This document shows, piece by piece, positions 1 through 5,880 of a DNA stretch of 34,884 nucleotides. The position numbers and the translations under genes were made by a program. The DNA is taken from positions 1-34,884 of the forward strand of contig CAZHHX010000041.1 of assembly GCA_964532465.1 (NCBI GenBank), read 5' to 3'. A model generated the notes under the pieces. That model did no database searches. It was not told where the DNA came from and worked only from the letters and a program-made list of their open reading frames with translations. Position 1 is the stretch's first letter; every line of letters starts with the position of its first letter. The stretch is from JAPLKB01 sp964532465 (GTDB taxonomy: Bacteria; Desulfobacterota; Syntrophorhabdia; Syntrophorhabdales; Syntrophorhabdaceae).

Positions 1-173
1 TGACTGAAGATAAAATTCAGCAGTTCCTCACCTGGCTTCTGGAATGCGAAGCCAAGGAAGACTGCAAGAGTATCTATGTAGAAGACTACACTTGGTATGA
101 CACAGGAAAACGTGATGCTTTCTCCTATGTCCTCAAGATGTTCAAGACTGCATTCCGTGAAGAGCTTCAGTAG
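1..173 (+). CDS. Small hypothetical protein, start cut by the window edge
   Basis: An open frame runs from the first bases to TAG at 171-173. The window begins with TG followed in frame by ACT GAA GAT, so the start is very likely an ATG whose A lies one base outside, giving a 57-residue protein beginning MTEDKIQQF. It is acidic, aromatic-rich and probably helical (FLTWLLE, YVLKMFKTAF), with two Cys and no membrane segment. I do not recognise a family. It is probably a cargo or accessory gene of the selC element. The RBS cannot be checked. Confidence 0.45.
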   Translation, partial: TEDKIQQFLTWLLECEAKEDCKSIYVEDYTWYDTGKRDAFSYVLKMFKTAFREELQ

Positions 174-287
174 TCAGGGAATGTTTCCAGGGGGGAGCCC
201 TTCAGCTCAAAGGTAGTACATCAAAAAATCAAAATCATTTCATTTTGCTCTTTTCCATTTTGTATTTCCGCCATTCTGCCCCTTTTT

Positions 288-304
288 GTCCTCGCGGCGA
301 GGAC
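288..304. repeat. Hairpin 1 of the CGCGGCG-core family
   Basis: Perfect 7-bp arms GTCCTCG and CGAGGAC surround a CGG loop. The centre CGCGGCG is shared with the hairpins at 332-352, 839-898 and 1674-1696, while the outer arms differ and stay self-complementary. Confidence 0.7.
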
Positions 305-331
305 GGGGTCAAATTTCTTTTTAAAGGAATC

Positions 332-352
332 AATTTTCCGCGGCGGAAAATT
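332..352. repeat. Hairpin 2 of the CGCGGCG-core family
   Basis: Perfect 9-bp arms AATTTTCCG and CGGAAAATT surround a CGG loop, only 27 bp from hairpin 1. It has the same centre as the other members with unrelated outer arms. Confidence 0.7.
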
Positions 353-436
353 TCCACCTTGACAATTGATGGGGTCTGTCTGCTGTCCTACCGGCGTCGG
401 AGTGAAAATCTCTCGGCCTAGAAAGGAGGCGATAAC

Positions 437-655
437 ATGCCTTACGAAAATGTAATCGTTGTTGATTGCGGAGACGAAGTGATTTGTGATCTCTGCAATG
501 ACAGCTACACGGAATCCGAGGAAACCGGAGGGTGCGCAGTCGGCACGTGGGCGCTGTGCCCGAAGTGTACTGAGAAGCTCGAAGAAGAGCCGGACCAGAG
601 ATGCGGAGAAAACGAAACATTTCGAGATTTCGTCTATCGATTGAGGAGAGGATAA
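437..655 (+). CDS. Small zinc-ribbon-like protein
   Basis: A 72-residue acidic protein starts at ATG 437 behind an excellent ribosome-binding site (AAAGGAGGCGAT, 421-432). It has two Cys-X2-Cys knuckles, CDLC at residues 17-20 and CPKC near 41-44, plus an extra Cys between them. This is the pattern expected of a small zinc ribbon. The C-terminal tail is charged. Such proteins in mobile elements are often DNA- or protein-binding accessory factors, but no function can be assigned. A stem-loop follows immediately, and the gene sits between a near-perfect pair of inverted repeats. Confidence 0.7.
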   Translation: MPYENVIVVDCGDEVICDLCNDSYTESEETGGCAVGTWALCPKCTEKLEEEPDQRCGENETFRDFVYRLRRG

Positions 656-660
656 CCTCA

Positions 661-702
661 AGAGTGGAAACGTCTTTCCTGAAACGGAAGGCTTTTCACT
701 CT
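661..702 (+). terminator. Stem-loop terminator after the zinc-ribbon gene
   Basis: Outer arms AGAGTG (661-666) and CACTCT (697-702) enclose GAAA/TTTT pairing and an inner CTTTCC/GGAAGG stem with loop TGAAAC. A TTTT run follows at 709-712. It lies 6 bp after the stop codon of the 437-655 gene. Confidence 0.55.
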
Positions 703-713
703 CGCGCCTTTTA

Positions 714-740
714 ATTATAGCAGACACCATCAATTGTCAA
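714..740 (-). promoter_or_regulatory. Candidate sigma70 promoter reading left, antisense to the zinc-ribbon gene
   Basis: On the minus strand a perfect -35 TTGACA (735-740) and a perfect -10 TATAAT (714-719) are separated by 15 bp, slightly short of the usual 16-18. It would read leftwards through the terminator hairpin and antisense to the 437-655 gene. It lies inside the right arm of the 356-743 inverted repeat. Confidence 0.45.
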
Positions 741-838
741 GGTCTTACTATTTTATATTTTGACCCATTGCCTTTGTTCATCCGCCTCATCCGGCGGAAT
801 CACAAAAGCAAGGAAAACGGAAGTCACAGCCAATAAGC

Positions 839-898
839 GAGGAAAGGCACACCGATTTGCCCCGCGCGGCGCGAAGCCAAAACCGTGTGCCTTTCCTC
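839..898. repeat. Hairpin 3 of the CGCGGCG-core family, long arms
   Basis: The 14-bp outer arms GAGGAAAGGCACAC (839-852) and GTGTGCCTTTCCTC (885-898) are perfectly complementary. The inner 32 bp are themselves partly paired around CGCGGCG at 865-871, almost exactly at the centre. The predicted stem is very stable, and no T-run follows, so it is not a typical terminator. Confidence 0.7.
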
Positions 899-947
899 AG
901 CCGGTGGTAATTCAATAGCGCGTGGAACATTGGAATCGCCAGAGGAT

Positions 948-1100
948 GTTTTAAAAAACCAAAACGTCATCCGTTTTATCTCACAAGGAAAAAAGCCATC
1001 CAGTTACGAATTTACTCTACGAGGCCACGAGCAAAATTCGCAGCAGAATGGCTTTCTCTGACTACTCTGAAAAACAAATGCCATTTTGGTTTTTCAAAAC
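948..1100. repeat. Nested inverted-repeat element of 153 bp
   Basis: Outer arms at 948-970 and 1078-1100 pair at 20 of 23 positions (core AAAACCAAAA / TTTTGGTTTT). Inside them are a second stem, AAAGCCAT (992-999) with ATGGCTTT (1048-1055), and a third, CGAATTT (1007-1013) with AAATTCG (1034-1040). The three levels are properly nested, so the segment can form one long cruciform or a three-stage RNA hairpin. It contains no gene. It may be a MITE-like element, a structured RNA or a recombination/transfer site. Confidence 0.6.
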
Positions 1101-1114
1101 ACAGTTTGTATGTC

Positions 1115-1159
1115 CCTTTTACATTCTGATTGCCCGCCTTTGGCGGACTATGTAAAAGG
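1115..1159. repeat. Imperfect hairpin
   Basis: Outer arms CCTTTTACAT (1115-1124) and ATGTAAAAGG (1150-1159) and inner arms CCGCC/GGCGG (1134-1138 and 1142-1146) with a TTT loop form a two-stage stem just right of the 948-1100 element. Confidence 0.55.
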
Positions 1160-1581
1160 AAAGGACTTTATCCCCCATTGTCGTTAAGGAAGATACTGTC
1201 TTCCATTCTGAATAAAGTTTGCAGTTCTTTAACAATTTTCGATCAATTCCACTCCAAGATAAACGATAGCGTTTAATCAATCACAATGATTGTGAGAGCG
1301 TAAACCTGAGACTCAGTTTTGAATCAAGTTATCGGGTATGCGATAGGCATAGGTGCTTTTGAGAGAACAAGCAAAGAAAGGTTCATATAAATAAGATTTA
1401 TGATTTTAAGATAGTCTTGTAAAGACGATAGATAGAGAAGATAAGGCAGACCCGCCTATATATGGGTTAGTGAGCTGGTACAGTCACAGGTACGGCGGTT
1501 TTTAGAAAGCCGGAGGTAAATGATAGTTTGAAGAAGCTATGGAAGACGTAAGGTGTACGAGGGACACAACTTCACGAGGCT

Positions 1582-1755
1582 ATGTTGAGAATGTGGTATA
1601 TTCATCGCCATATAGGGCTAAGGGAGATATCAGAAATTCGAAAGGCGAAGTCGCTGATGGATAATGATGGACGCAGCAATCCGCGGCGGATTGCTGATGA
1701 TGTAATTGCATTACGAGCTAAGAGGAGGAAGAAAAAGAAGAAGAAAAAAACGTAA
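1582..1755 (+). CDS. Possible small basic protein (doubtful)
   Basis: An open frame from ATG 1582 (or ATG 1591) to TAA 1753-1755 would give 57 residues. The middle (GLREISEIRKAKSL, then NPRRIADDVIALRAKR) could be a helix-turn-helix-like segment, and the end is a poly-Lys run encoded by a 31-nt all-purine tract at 1720-1750. The only upstream SD-like bases are GAGG (1576-1579), too close to the start. The frame contains the perfect hairpin at 1674-1696, which argues for structured non-coding DNA. It could be a remnant of a regulator or transposase. Confidence 0.2.
   Translation: MLRMWYIHRHIGLREISEIRKAKSLMDNDGRSNPRRIADDVIALRAKRRKKKKKKKT
1674..1696. repeat. Hairpin 4 of the CGCGGCG-core family
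   Basis: Perfect 10-bp arms CAGCAATCCG and CGGATTGCTG surround a CGG loop. The loop and inner two pairs are the same as in hairpins 1, 2 and 3, with different outer arms. Confidence 0.7.
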
Positions 1756-1848
1756 GAACGAATGACAGTTTAGAACTGAGAGAATATAAAAAAAGAAGAG
1801 ATTAAATAAGATAAAAGGAGTAATTAACTGCTATTTAACTTGATAGAT

Positions 1849-2466
1849 TTATACAACTTTTTTAGATATATCTAACTCTTCATTGTATTCTTCATTTTCA
1901 ACTTTTATTTCTGTATATTCTATTTTTATATGTTTCTTATTTTCAACTTTTATTTCTGCTAAATTTATTTCTGGAAATAAAATATCTCTCTTTTCCGCAT
2001 CTAATATTATTTCAGTGATATAAGTAATTAACTTTTTGCTGATTTTCTCTTCATATGAAAAACCATATTCATTAATAAGATTGTTCAATTCTCTTTCATT
2101 ATTAACATAATATTTGCTGAAATTTATCGCATCTTCTTTATATTTTATGATTATTTGCTTTATTCTCTTATCAACTTTTCCTACTCTTCTGTCCTTCTCA
2201 TTGATCGTTTTTATAGATTCTCTAAGCTCTCTCTCAATATTCAACATGTATAAAATCCAATTTGAACTTATCCATTGTAAATAATCAACGATTGTTCCCT
2301 TAAAACCATCAAATTTTATTTCATTGTATGCTTTTTCGACTTTTCCTTTAGATAAATTCAGATGCTTAAATTTAACAGTAAACATTATTCCGAGGGAACC
2401 AATATGCCTTAAATTGTCATAATAATATGAATATCTTTTCAAAAGTTCTTGTTCTGAAATCTTCAT
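1849..2466 (-). CDS. AT-rich hypothetical helical protein
   Basis: A 205-residue protein rich in Lys, Ile, Glu, Asn and Tyr. It is predicted soluble and largely helical, with no recognised motif. The C-terminus contains a 15-residue near-duplication (EIKVEN occurs twice). In the DNA this is a 19-bp exact direct repeat at 1895-1913 and 1940-1958, offset by exactly 45 bp so the frame is kept. The gene is far more AT-rich than its neighbours, suggesting a separate origin from even the rest of the element. No clear Shine-Dalgarno precedes the ATG. It is divergent from the 2606 operon and shares the palindromic control region at 2502-2541, but has no obvious DNA-binding motif of its own. Confidence 0.6.
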   Translation of the reverse strand: MKISEQELLKRYSYYYDNLRHIGSLGIMFTVKFKHLNLSKGKVEKAYNEIKFDGFKGTIVDYLQWISSNWILYMLNIERELRESIKTINEKDRRVGKVDKRIKQIIIKYKEDAINFSKYYVNNERELNNLINEYGFSYEEKISKKLITYITEIILDAEKRDILFPEINLAEIKVENKKHIKIEYTEIKVENEEYNEELDISKKVV

Positions 2467-2501
2467 AAAAACAATATAACCATAAATTAATTTAAACGCA
2501 A

Positions 2502-2541
2502 CAAGAATGGTATTTCTGGATTACCAGAAAAATAATTCTTG
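2502..2541. promoter_or_regulatory. Nested palindromic operator in the divergent intergenic region
   Basis: Two perfect 7-bp inverted repeats share one centre (2521.5): outer CAAGAAT (2502-2508) with ATTCTTG (2535-2541), and inner TTTCTGG (2513-2519) with CCAGAAA (2524-2530). The right outer arm overlaps the first three bases of the TTGACA box of the promoter for the 2606 operon, a placement suited to a repressor that blocks RNA polymerase. Confidence 0.6.
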
Positions 2542-2566
2542 ACAACCGTAAATATACATATATAAA
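2539..2566 (+). promoter_or_regulatory. Sigma70-type promoter of the transfer-ATPase operon
   Basis: TTGACA (2539-2544), a 16-bp spacer and TATAAA (2561-2566) lie 40 bp before the TTG start at 2606. Its -35 box overlaps the nested palindrome, so it is probably repressible. Confidence 0.6.
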
Positions 2567-2605
2567 TAGATTAGCGGAATTTAAATAAATAAAAGGAGGT
2601 TTAGA

Positions 2606-3175
2606 TTGGCAAACGAAAAAGAAACTAAAATAATTAAGGTTATTGAGTTATTAAAGGTAGCAAAGCCACTTTTAATCGGACAGATAGCAAAAACATTATG
2701 GCCTAACGATTTTAACTACACCACAGATGTTTCCCTTACAAACAATATTAGAAAGATCCTCGACCTTCAAGTTGAACTCGGGAATATTACTAGAGGAAAA
2801 GGACACTATGCAACAAATTATCGTGGAATTTTTGAAATCCACGACCAGAAAATCACTGATTGCATAGCTCAGTTAATTTTTACAGGATGTTCTATTTCGG
2901 CACACAGAGAAGTTTCATTTTCCAACGGACGCAGAGCAGATTTAGTAGTTTTAATTAGTAAAAACGGAAAAGTCTTATGCGCCATAATTGAAATAATCCA
3001 CACTGAAACTGAAACCTACTTGCGGGATAAGCTCCATTCTTTCAGAGTGTGGGAAACTGCGAGTGAAGAACTTTCCCAGCTCTTCAATACACCAATCCCC
3101 TATTTCACCATCATTACCCACGGAAGCGACGAAGCAATGACGTTTGAAAATTTTATTGAGGAGGTAAAGAAATGA
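2606..3175 (+). CDS. Winged-helix protein with Replic_Relax / PD-(D/E)XK-like domain
   Basis: A 189-residue protein starting at TTG 2606 behind AAAAGGAGGT. Residues about 5-65 look like a winged helix (IIKVIELLKVAKPLLIGQIAKTL, then a charged wing). Residues about 100-165 carry RRADLVVL, a beta-strand IIEI, then HTETETYLRDKL. This resembles the Asp...Glu-x-(D/H)-x-x-TE...K order of Replic_Relax proteins of conjugative elements, which is related to the nuclease-like fold of CoiA and PD-(D/E)XK proteins. It heads an operon whose later gene is a coupling-protein-like ATPase, a neighbour typical of Replic_Relax genes. It may handle the element's DNA at transfer or replication. The alternative is the nuclease half of a HerA-nuclease defence pair. 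The fold is inferred by eye. Confidence 0.55.
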   Translation: MANEKETKIIKVIELLKVAKPLLIGQIAKTLWPNDFNYTTDVSLTNNIRKILDLQVELGNITRGKGHYATNYRGIFEIHDQKITDCIAQLIFTGCSISAHREVSFSNGRRADLVVLISKNGKVLCAIIEIIHTETETYLRDKLHSFRVWETASEELSQLFNTPIPYFTIITHGSDEAMTFENFIEEVKK

Positions 3176-3423
3176 AGGTATTTGTTGCGATTGTGTTTAT
3201 TTTTGTATTGTGTATTTTTGCTATAGTCAACGCTACTCAACATTTCTCTAAACCCGTTGCTAAGCCGGTACAATCCGAACCGCAGTATAAAAACTGTAGT
3301 GGCGAGTCAGGTGTTCATTATGACCGTTGTTTAAATTACATTGCTGAAGCAAAAATGAAGTGTGGTTATTTAAAAAATTCCTCAGGTTATGTGGAGTGCG
3401 TAAAAAAATACGGAGGTATGTAA
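3172..3423 (+). CDS. Small exported or membrane-anchored four-Cys protein
   Basis: 83 residues, with an ATGA overlap of the preceding stop (translational coupling) and GAGG of GAGGAGGTAAAG as RBS. Residues 3-20 form a strongly hydrophobic segment, either a signal peptide or an N-terminal anchor. The mature part has Cys at 42, 53, 64 and 76, at regular 10-11-residue spacing, which suggests a disulfide-linked helical hairpin outside the cytoplasm. I recognise no family. Its place between a Replic_Relax-like gene and a coupling-protein-like ATPase suggests a surface or inner-membrane partner in DNA transfer, by analogy with small proteins in conjugation operons. Confidence 0.6.
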   Translation: MKVFVAIVFIFVLCIFAIVNATQHFSKPVAKPVQSEPQYKNCSGESGVHYDRCLNYIAEAKMKCGYLKNSSGYVECVKKYGGM

Positions 3424-3424
3424 T

Positions 3425-3616
3425 ATGGAAAATGGAATTTTGTGGTTAATTGTTTCAAATGTTGGCACAGCCATTCTCTTTCTCGTTGTCGGTTATTTTG
3501 TGGCAAAACATAATTTTGAAAAAGAACAGCTATCCAGAGAACTTAATTCCAAGAACGCAGAGATGTGGACAAAAATGATTGAAAAAATCGGAGGTGAAAA
3601 ATGTCAGACATTGTAA
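3425..3616 (+). CDS. Small single-pass membrane protein
   Basis: 63 residues starting at ATG 3425, one base after the previous stop, with GGAGG at 3412-3416 as RBS. Residues about 5-28 form one transmembrane helix (ILWLIVSNVGTAILFLVVGY). The remainder is a charged amphipathic helix that should lie in the cytoplasm. VirD4-type coupling proteins normally have an N-terminal membrane anchor, which the ATPase in this operon lacks, so this peptide or the previous one may supply the membrane link in trans. That role is inference. Confidence 0.6.
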   Translation: MENGILWLIVSNVGTAILFLVVGYFVAKHNFEKEQLSRELNSKNAEMWTKMIEKIGGEKCQTL

Positions 3617-4056
3617 AAAAAGGTTCATTGATTCCCAGTTTAGACATGCCCAATCTTCCTCAGCTTTTCAGCAAACTCCAGCCGGTAGAAACTCCAGAAT
3701 TAACTTTTGATAAAGGCTTAATTTCTGGATGGTTCCACGAAAAGAAACTTGCCCGAATGGAAAGAGTATCCGAACACGAAGCCAACATAGCCAGAAACAG
3801 AGCTTCAGTAACAGAAAATACAGCCAGTTCTATTATAACGGCTCTCACTTTTGGGAAAAGATATGAAACAGTTATTATGAGATATGACAACGAACAAACT
3901 TTGATGGTTTTGGCTGTAAAAAAAGAAGAAGCCCTTGTTGCTCAGGAAGTTTACAAAGCCAAGACAATGGAAATTGAATACAACGAGGCCAAATTCAGTT
4001 ACGAACAAAGGTGCAAGGAGTACCAAAATGATAATGAGAATGAAAATAGGGAATAA
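3601..4056 (+). CDS. Helical hypothetical protein upstream of the ATPase
   Basis: 151 residues. It starts at ATG 3601 behind GGAGGTG, inside the last 16 bases of the previous gene, and overlaps the start of the ATPase by 29 bases, so translation of the whole operon is coupled. The N-terminal 45 residues are Pro-rich; the rest is predicted long helices with many Glu, Lys and Ala, including a likely coiled coil over residues 95-151. There is no membrane segment and no recognised domain. It is probably a structural or adaptor partner of the ATPase. Confidence 0.6.
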   Translation: MSDIVKKGSLIPSLDMPNLPQLFSKLQPVETPELTFDKGLISGWFHEKKLARMERVSEHEANIARNRASVTENTASSIITALTFGKRYETVIMRYDNEQTLMVLAVKKEEALVAQEVYKAKTMEIEYNEAKFSYEQRCKEYQNDNENENRE

Positions 4057-5188
4057 TGCTGTTGATTATATGCCTGTAGCCGTCAGTCCAAAAGATAGGT
4101 TTAAGCCTACTTTTGTTGCAGGAGCAACAGGTTCAGGCAAAAGTGAATGGTTATTATCTGTTTTTTACAACGACGGATTAAGCAAAGTTGCCAGGATATT
4201 TATTGACCCATTGGGAACGCTTGCTCCAAGGTTGTGGTCCACCACCCGAGGAAAAGCTAAATATCTTTCCATGGAACATCCTTTGGCCCTTAACCCTATG
4301 GTGCTTTCTTACAAACCAAGTCAGATAGTTGACATCATTATTGAAACTCTCAATCTTACCACAACCTCGACGACTGCCAATGAACGATTGACTTCAAAGA
4401 TGATTTCAATTCTGTCCGATGCTATTATTTTTTGCATCAAACATGAAAGGCTCAACCTTCAGCATGTCAAGGATTTTATTGCCAGAGACAGCGCTGATCA
4501 CCAGACCAGAGACGGGATAATTTCCCGCCTCAACCTTCTCCTTAAAGACGAGGATTTTCACAAAATAGTTTGTTCCAACAATTCACTGGATATTGGGAAG
4601 ATTATTGAAAACCAAGAGACTTTGATACTCGATTGCCAGGGCATGGGAGCAATGAAAATGACCTTTGTTGGAGCGCTCTTGGTGAAAATGATACAGGCAC
4701 ATTTTAATTACACAAGAATCAAAGACAGAAAGCCTGTAATTCTTTATATGGATGAGTGCCACAATTTCTTAGACCGTTCCTTTGGGATGATTTTAAAAGA
4801 AGGACGTAATTTTAATTTCAGTTGTATTCTTGCTACTCAGGATTTCGCCTTTCTTAAACAAGAAATTACCCACGTTATTCTTTCGAATTCAGGAACTCTC
4901 ATACTCCTTAGAGCCGGACATATTGAAGGAAATATGATTTCCAGTGAATTCAGATTAATCAATGGAGAAGACGCTAAAATTCTCCCGAAGTATTACGCTT
5001 TCGTAAAAACACCAGACGGAGAATATGCAGTTAAATTACCCAGACCCATTTATGTTAAGGAGCTTAAATTGCCCACTATGAAACAAGAAAAAAGAACGTT
5101 CGACCTTAAATGGTTTGACATTGATCCGTCCTACTGCTTTCAACTGGACTACGAACCGGATGGAGCAGTCGCTGGTAACGGCTTATGA
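4028..5188 (+). CDS. VirD4/TraG/HerA-type transfer ATPase
   Basis: The 386-residue start at ATG 4028 was chosen because AAGGAG (4015-4020) sits 7 bases before it; the frame is open upstream but has no better start. Walker A is GATGSGKS at residues 32-39. Walker B is ILYMDECHNF with D242 and E243. The sensor motif is LATQD with Q271. The segment after Walker B, where a DECHNF-like motif is followed by an ILxxGRxxxFSCILATQ pattern and ILSNSGTLILLRAG, is the layout of type IV coupling proteins and HerA-like translocases. It lacks an N-terminal membrane anchor. It most likely pumps DNA in transfer of the element, with the small membrane proteins as partners. A role in a HerA-nuclease defence complex is the main alternative. 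Confidence 0.75.
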   Translation: MIMRMKIGNNAVDYMPVAVSPKDRFKPTFVAGATGSGKSEWLLSVFYNDGLSKVARIFIDPLGTLAPRLWSTTRGKAKYLSMEHPLALNPMVLSYKPSQIVDIIIETLNLTTTSTTANERLTSKMISILSDAIIFCIKHERLNLQHVKDFIARDSADHQTRDGIISRLNLLLKDEDFHKIVCSNNSLDIGKIIENQETLILDCQGMGAMKMTFVGALLVKMIQAHFNYTRIKDRKPVILYMDECHNFLDRSFGMILKEGRNFNFSCILATQDFAFLKQEITHVILSNSGTLILLRAGHIEGNMISSEFRLINGEDAKILPKYYAFVKTPDGEYAVKLPRPIYVKELKLPTMKQEKRTFDLKWFDIDPSYCFQLDYEPDGAVAGNGL

Positions 5189-5384
5189 AAAATAGGCCGG
5201 AAACACCGCCTACCTCAACGGAGGAAGGCTACGCTATATGCTGACGGTGACGTGATTGTGCTGGCGACGGGTTGAATTCATTCGATTTCACGCGATGAGT
5301 TCAATTTTAAAGGACGATAAGTTTCGCTCCCCTCTCGGCTGCCAATGGTGGCTGAGAGCGGGGGCAAACCCCTTGGAGGAAAAA
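5189..5384 (+). promoter_or_regulatory. Structured leader between the ATPase and the next small gene
   Basis: Two stems precede the 5385 gene. The first pairs TTGAATTCAT (5272-5281) with ATGAGTTCAA (5295-5304). The second is an 18-bp stem with one bulge, 5326-5343 with 5347-5365 and loop AAT, ending 7 bases before the GGAGG ribosome-binding site (5375-5379). A 19-codon frame (5185-5244) overlaps the ATPase stop as ATGA and could be a leader peptide, but has no other support. The second stem resembles a terminator body without a T-run, or a translational control element. Confidence 0.45.
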
Positions 5385-5555
5385 ATGAAAAAATTATATG
5401 AAATAATGAAATTAGAAGCAAAAATAGCTGAAAATAGAAAAAAGATTATAGAGAAGCAAATAGAAACTATTATGGAAATTATTACACTTCCTAAACGTTT
5501 AGAAGGAAAACTCAATCACCGATTGGAGGAAGACGATGGAACTACTGAAAGCTGA
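5385..5555 (+). CDS. Small charged helical protein
   Basis: 56 residues from ATG 5385 behind TTGGAGGA (5373-5380). The first 40 residues are a single predicted amphipathic or coiled-coil helix of Lys, Glu, Ile and Met. There are no Cys, no membrane segment and no known motif. The end overlaps the start of the excisionase-like gene by 20 bases, so the two are probably co-translated. It may be a small regulator or accessory factor of excision, but this cannot be shown. The stable stem just upstream suggests its translation is regulated. Confidence 0.55.
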   Translation: MKKLYEIMKLEAKIAENRKKIIEKQIETIMEIITLPKRLEGKLNHRLEEDDGTTES

Positions 5556-5880
5556 GGAGGTAGCGGCCCTATTAAAATGCTCGATTGAATTTGTGTATAA
5601 GCACCGCATTGAATTGGGCGGAACAAAGATCGGTCGGCTCGTTCGTTATAAATTGAATAAAATAAAGGAGGTGATCTTAAATGGCAGTTTACAGACACAG
5701 GAACCTATGGATGTACGACTTTATGAAGAACGGAAAGAGATACAGGGAGGGAGGATTCCAGACCAGGAAGGAAGCGGTGGAGGAAGAGGCAAAAGCAAGG
5801 GCAACGGCGCGAAAGATAAATATGGACTTCTTGAAGCTTTGCACATCGCGCCTCGAAGATATAGAGACTCGAAGGAGTAA
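5536..5880 (+). CDS. AlpA/Xis-like excisionase with an out-of-frame overlap
   Basis: ATG 5536 follows TTGGAGGA. Residues 1-48 (MELLKAEEVAALLKCSIEFV, then HRIELGGTKIGRLVRYKLNKIKEVI) form an HTH_17/MerR-type winged helix typical of excisionases and AlpA regulators, ending where that family usually ends. The frame then stays open for 66 more codons, overlapping the integrase gene by 200 bases in another frame. That tail is Gly/Arg/Lys-rich (GSGGGRGKSKGNG) and looks like out-of-frame translation. Either the protein really has this tail, or the stop has been lost. It should direct excision together with the adjacent integrase. Confidence 0.65.
   Translation: MELLKAEEVAALLKCSIEFVYKHRIELGGTKIGRLVRYKLNKIKEVILNGSLQTQEPMDVRLYEERKEIQGGRIPDQEGSGGGRGKSKGNGAKDKYGLLEALHIAPRRYRDSKE

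Larger units (their letters stand above)
356..743. repeat. Inverted repeats flanking the small zinc-ribbon gene
   Basis: The 23-bp sequence at 356-378 (ACCTTGACAATTGATGG then GGTCTG) recurs in inverted orientation at 721-743 with one mismatch. The pair encloses the 437-655 gene and its downstream hairpin as a unit of about 390 bp. Each arm contains TTGACA, and the right arm forms part of a minus-strand promoter. The unit could be a small mobile cassette, or two copies of a regulatory site facing each other. No target-site duplication was established. Confidence 0.6.
744..1581. other. Long stretch without genes, rich in palindromes
   Basis: I see no convincing gene here. Instead there are many stem-loops: 781-798 (TCCGCC/GGCGGA), 839-898, 948-1100 and 1115-1159 (separate entries), GGAAGA/TCTTCC at 1188-1204, AAACG/CGTTT at 1261-1274, TCACAAT/ATTGTGA at 1281-1295, and CTGAG/CTCAG at 1306-1316. 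This density is compatible with a large structured RNA, transfer- or replication-origin DNA, or recombination sites of the element. I could not match it to a named RNA family. Confidence 0.5.

Noticed and set aside
221..733. Long minus-strand open frame (170 codons) opposite the zinc-ribbon gene
   Set aside because: It runs through palindromes and the terminator, begins inside the candidate promoter itself, has no RBS and no protein-like composition. The plus-strand zinc ribbon has a strong RBS and clear Cys motifs.
1465..1500. Sequence resembling group II intron domain V (GAGCTGGTAC ... GTACGG)
   Set aside because: The stems do not pair in the conserved domain V pattern and no intron-encoded protein or other intron domain is nearby.
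3935..4027. Upstream extension of the transfer ATPase by 31 codons
   Set aside because: The extension overlaps the previous gene, has unrelated composition, and AAGGAG is placed correctly for ATG 4028.
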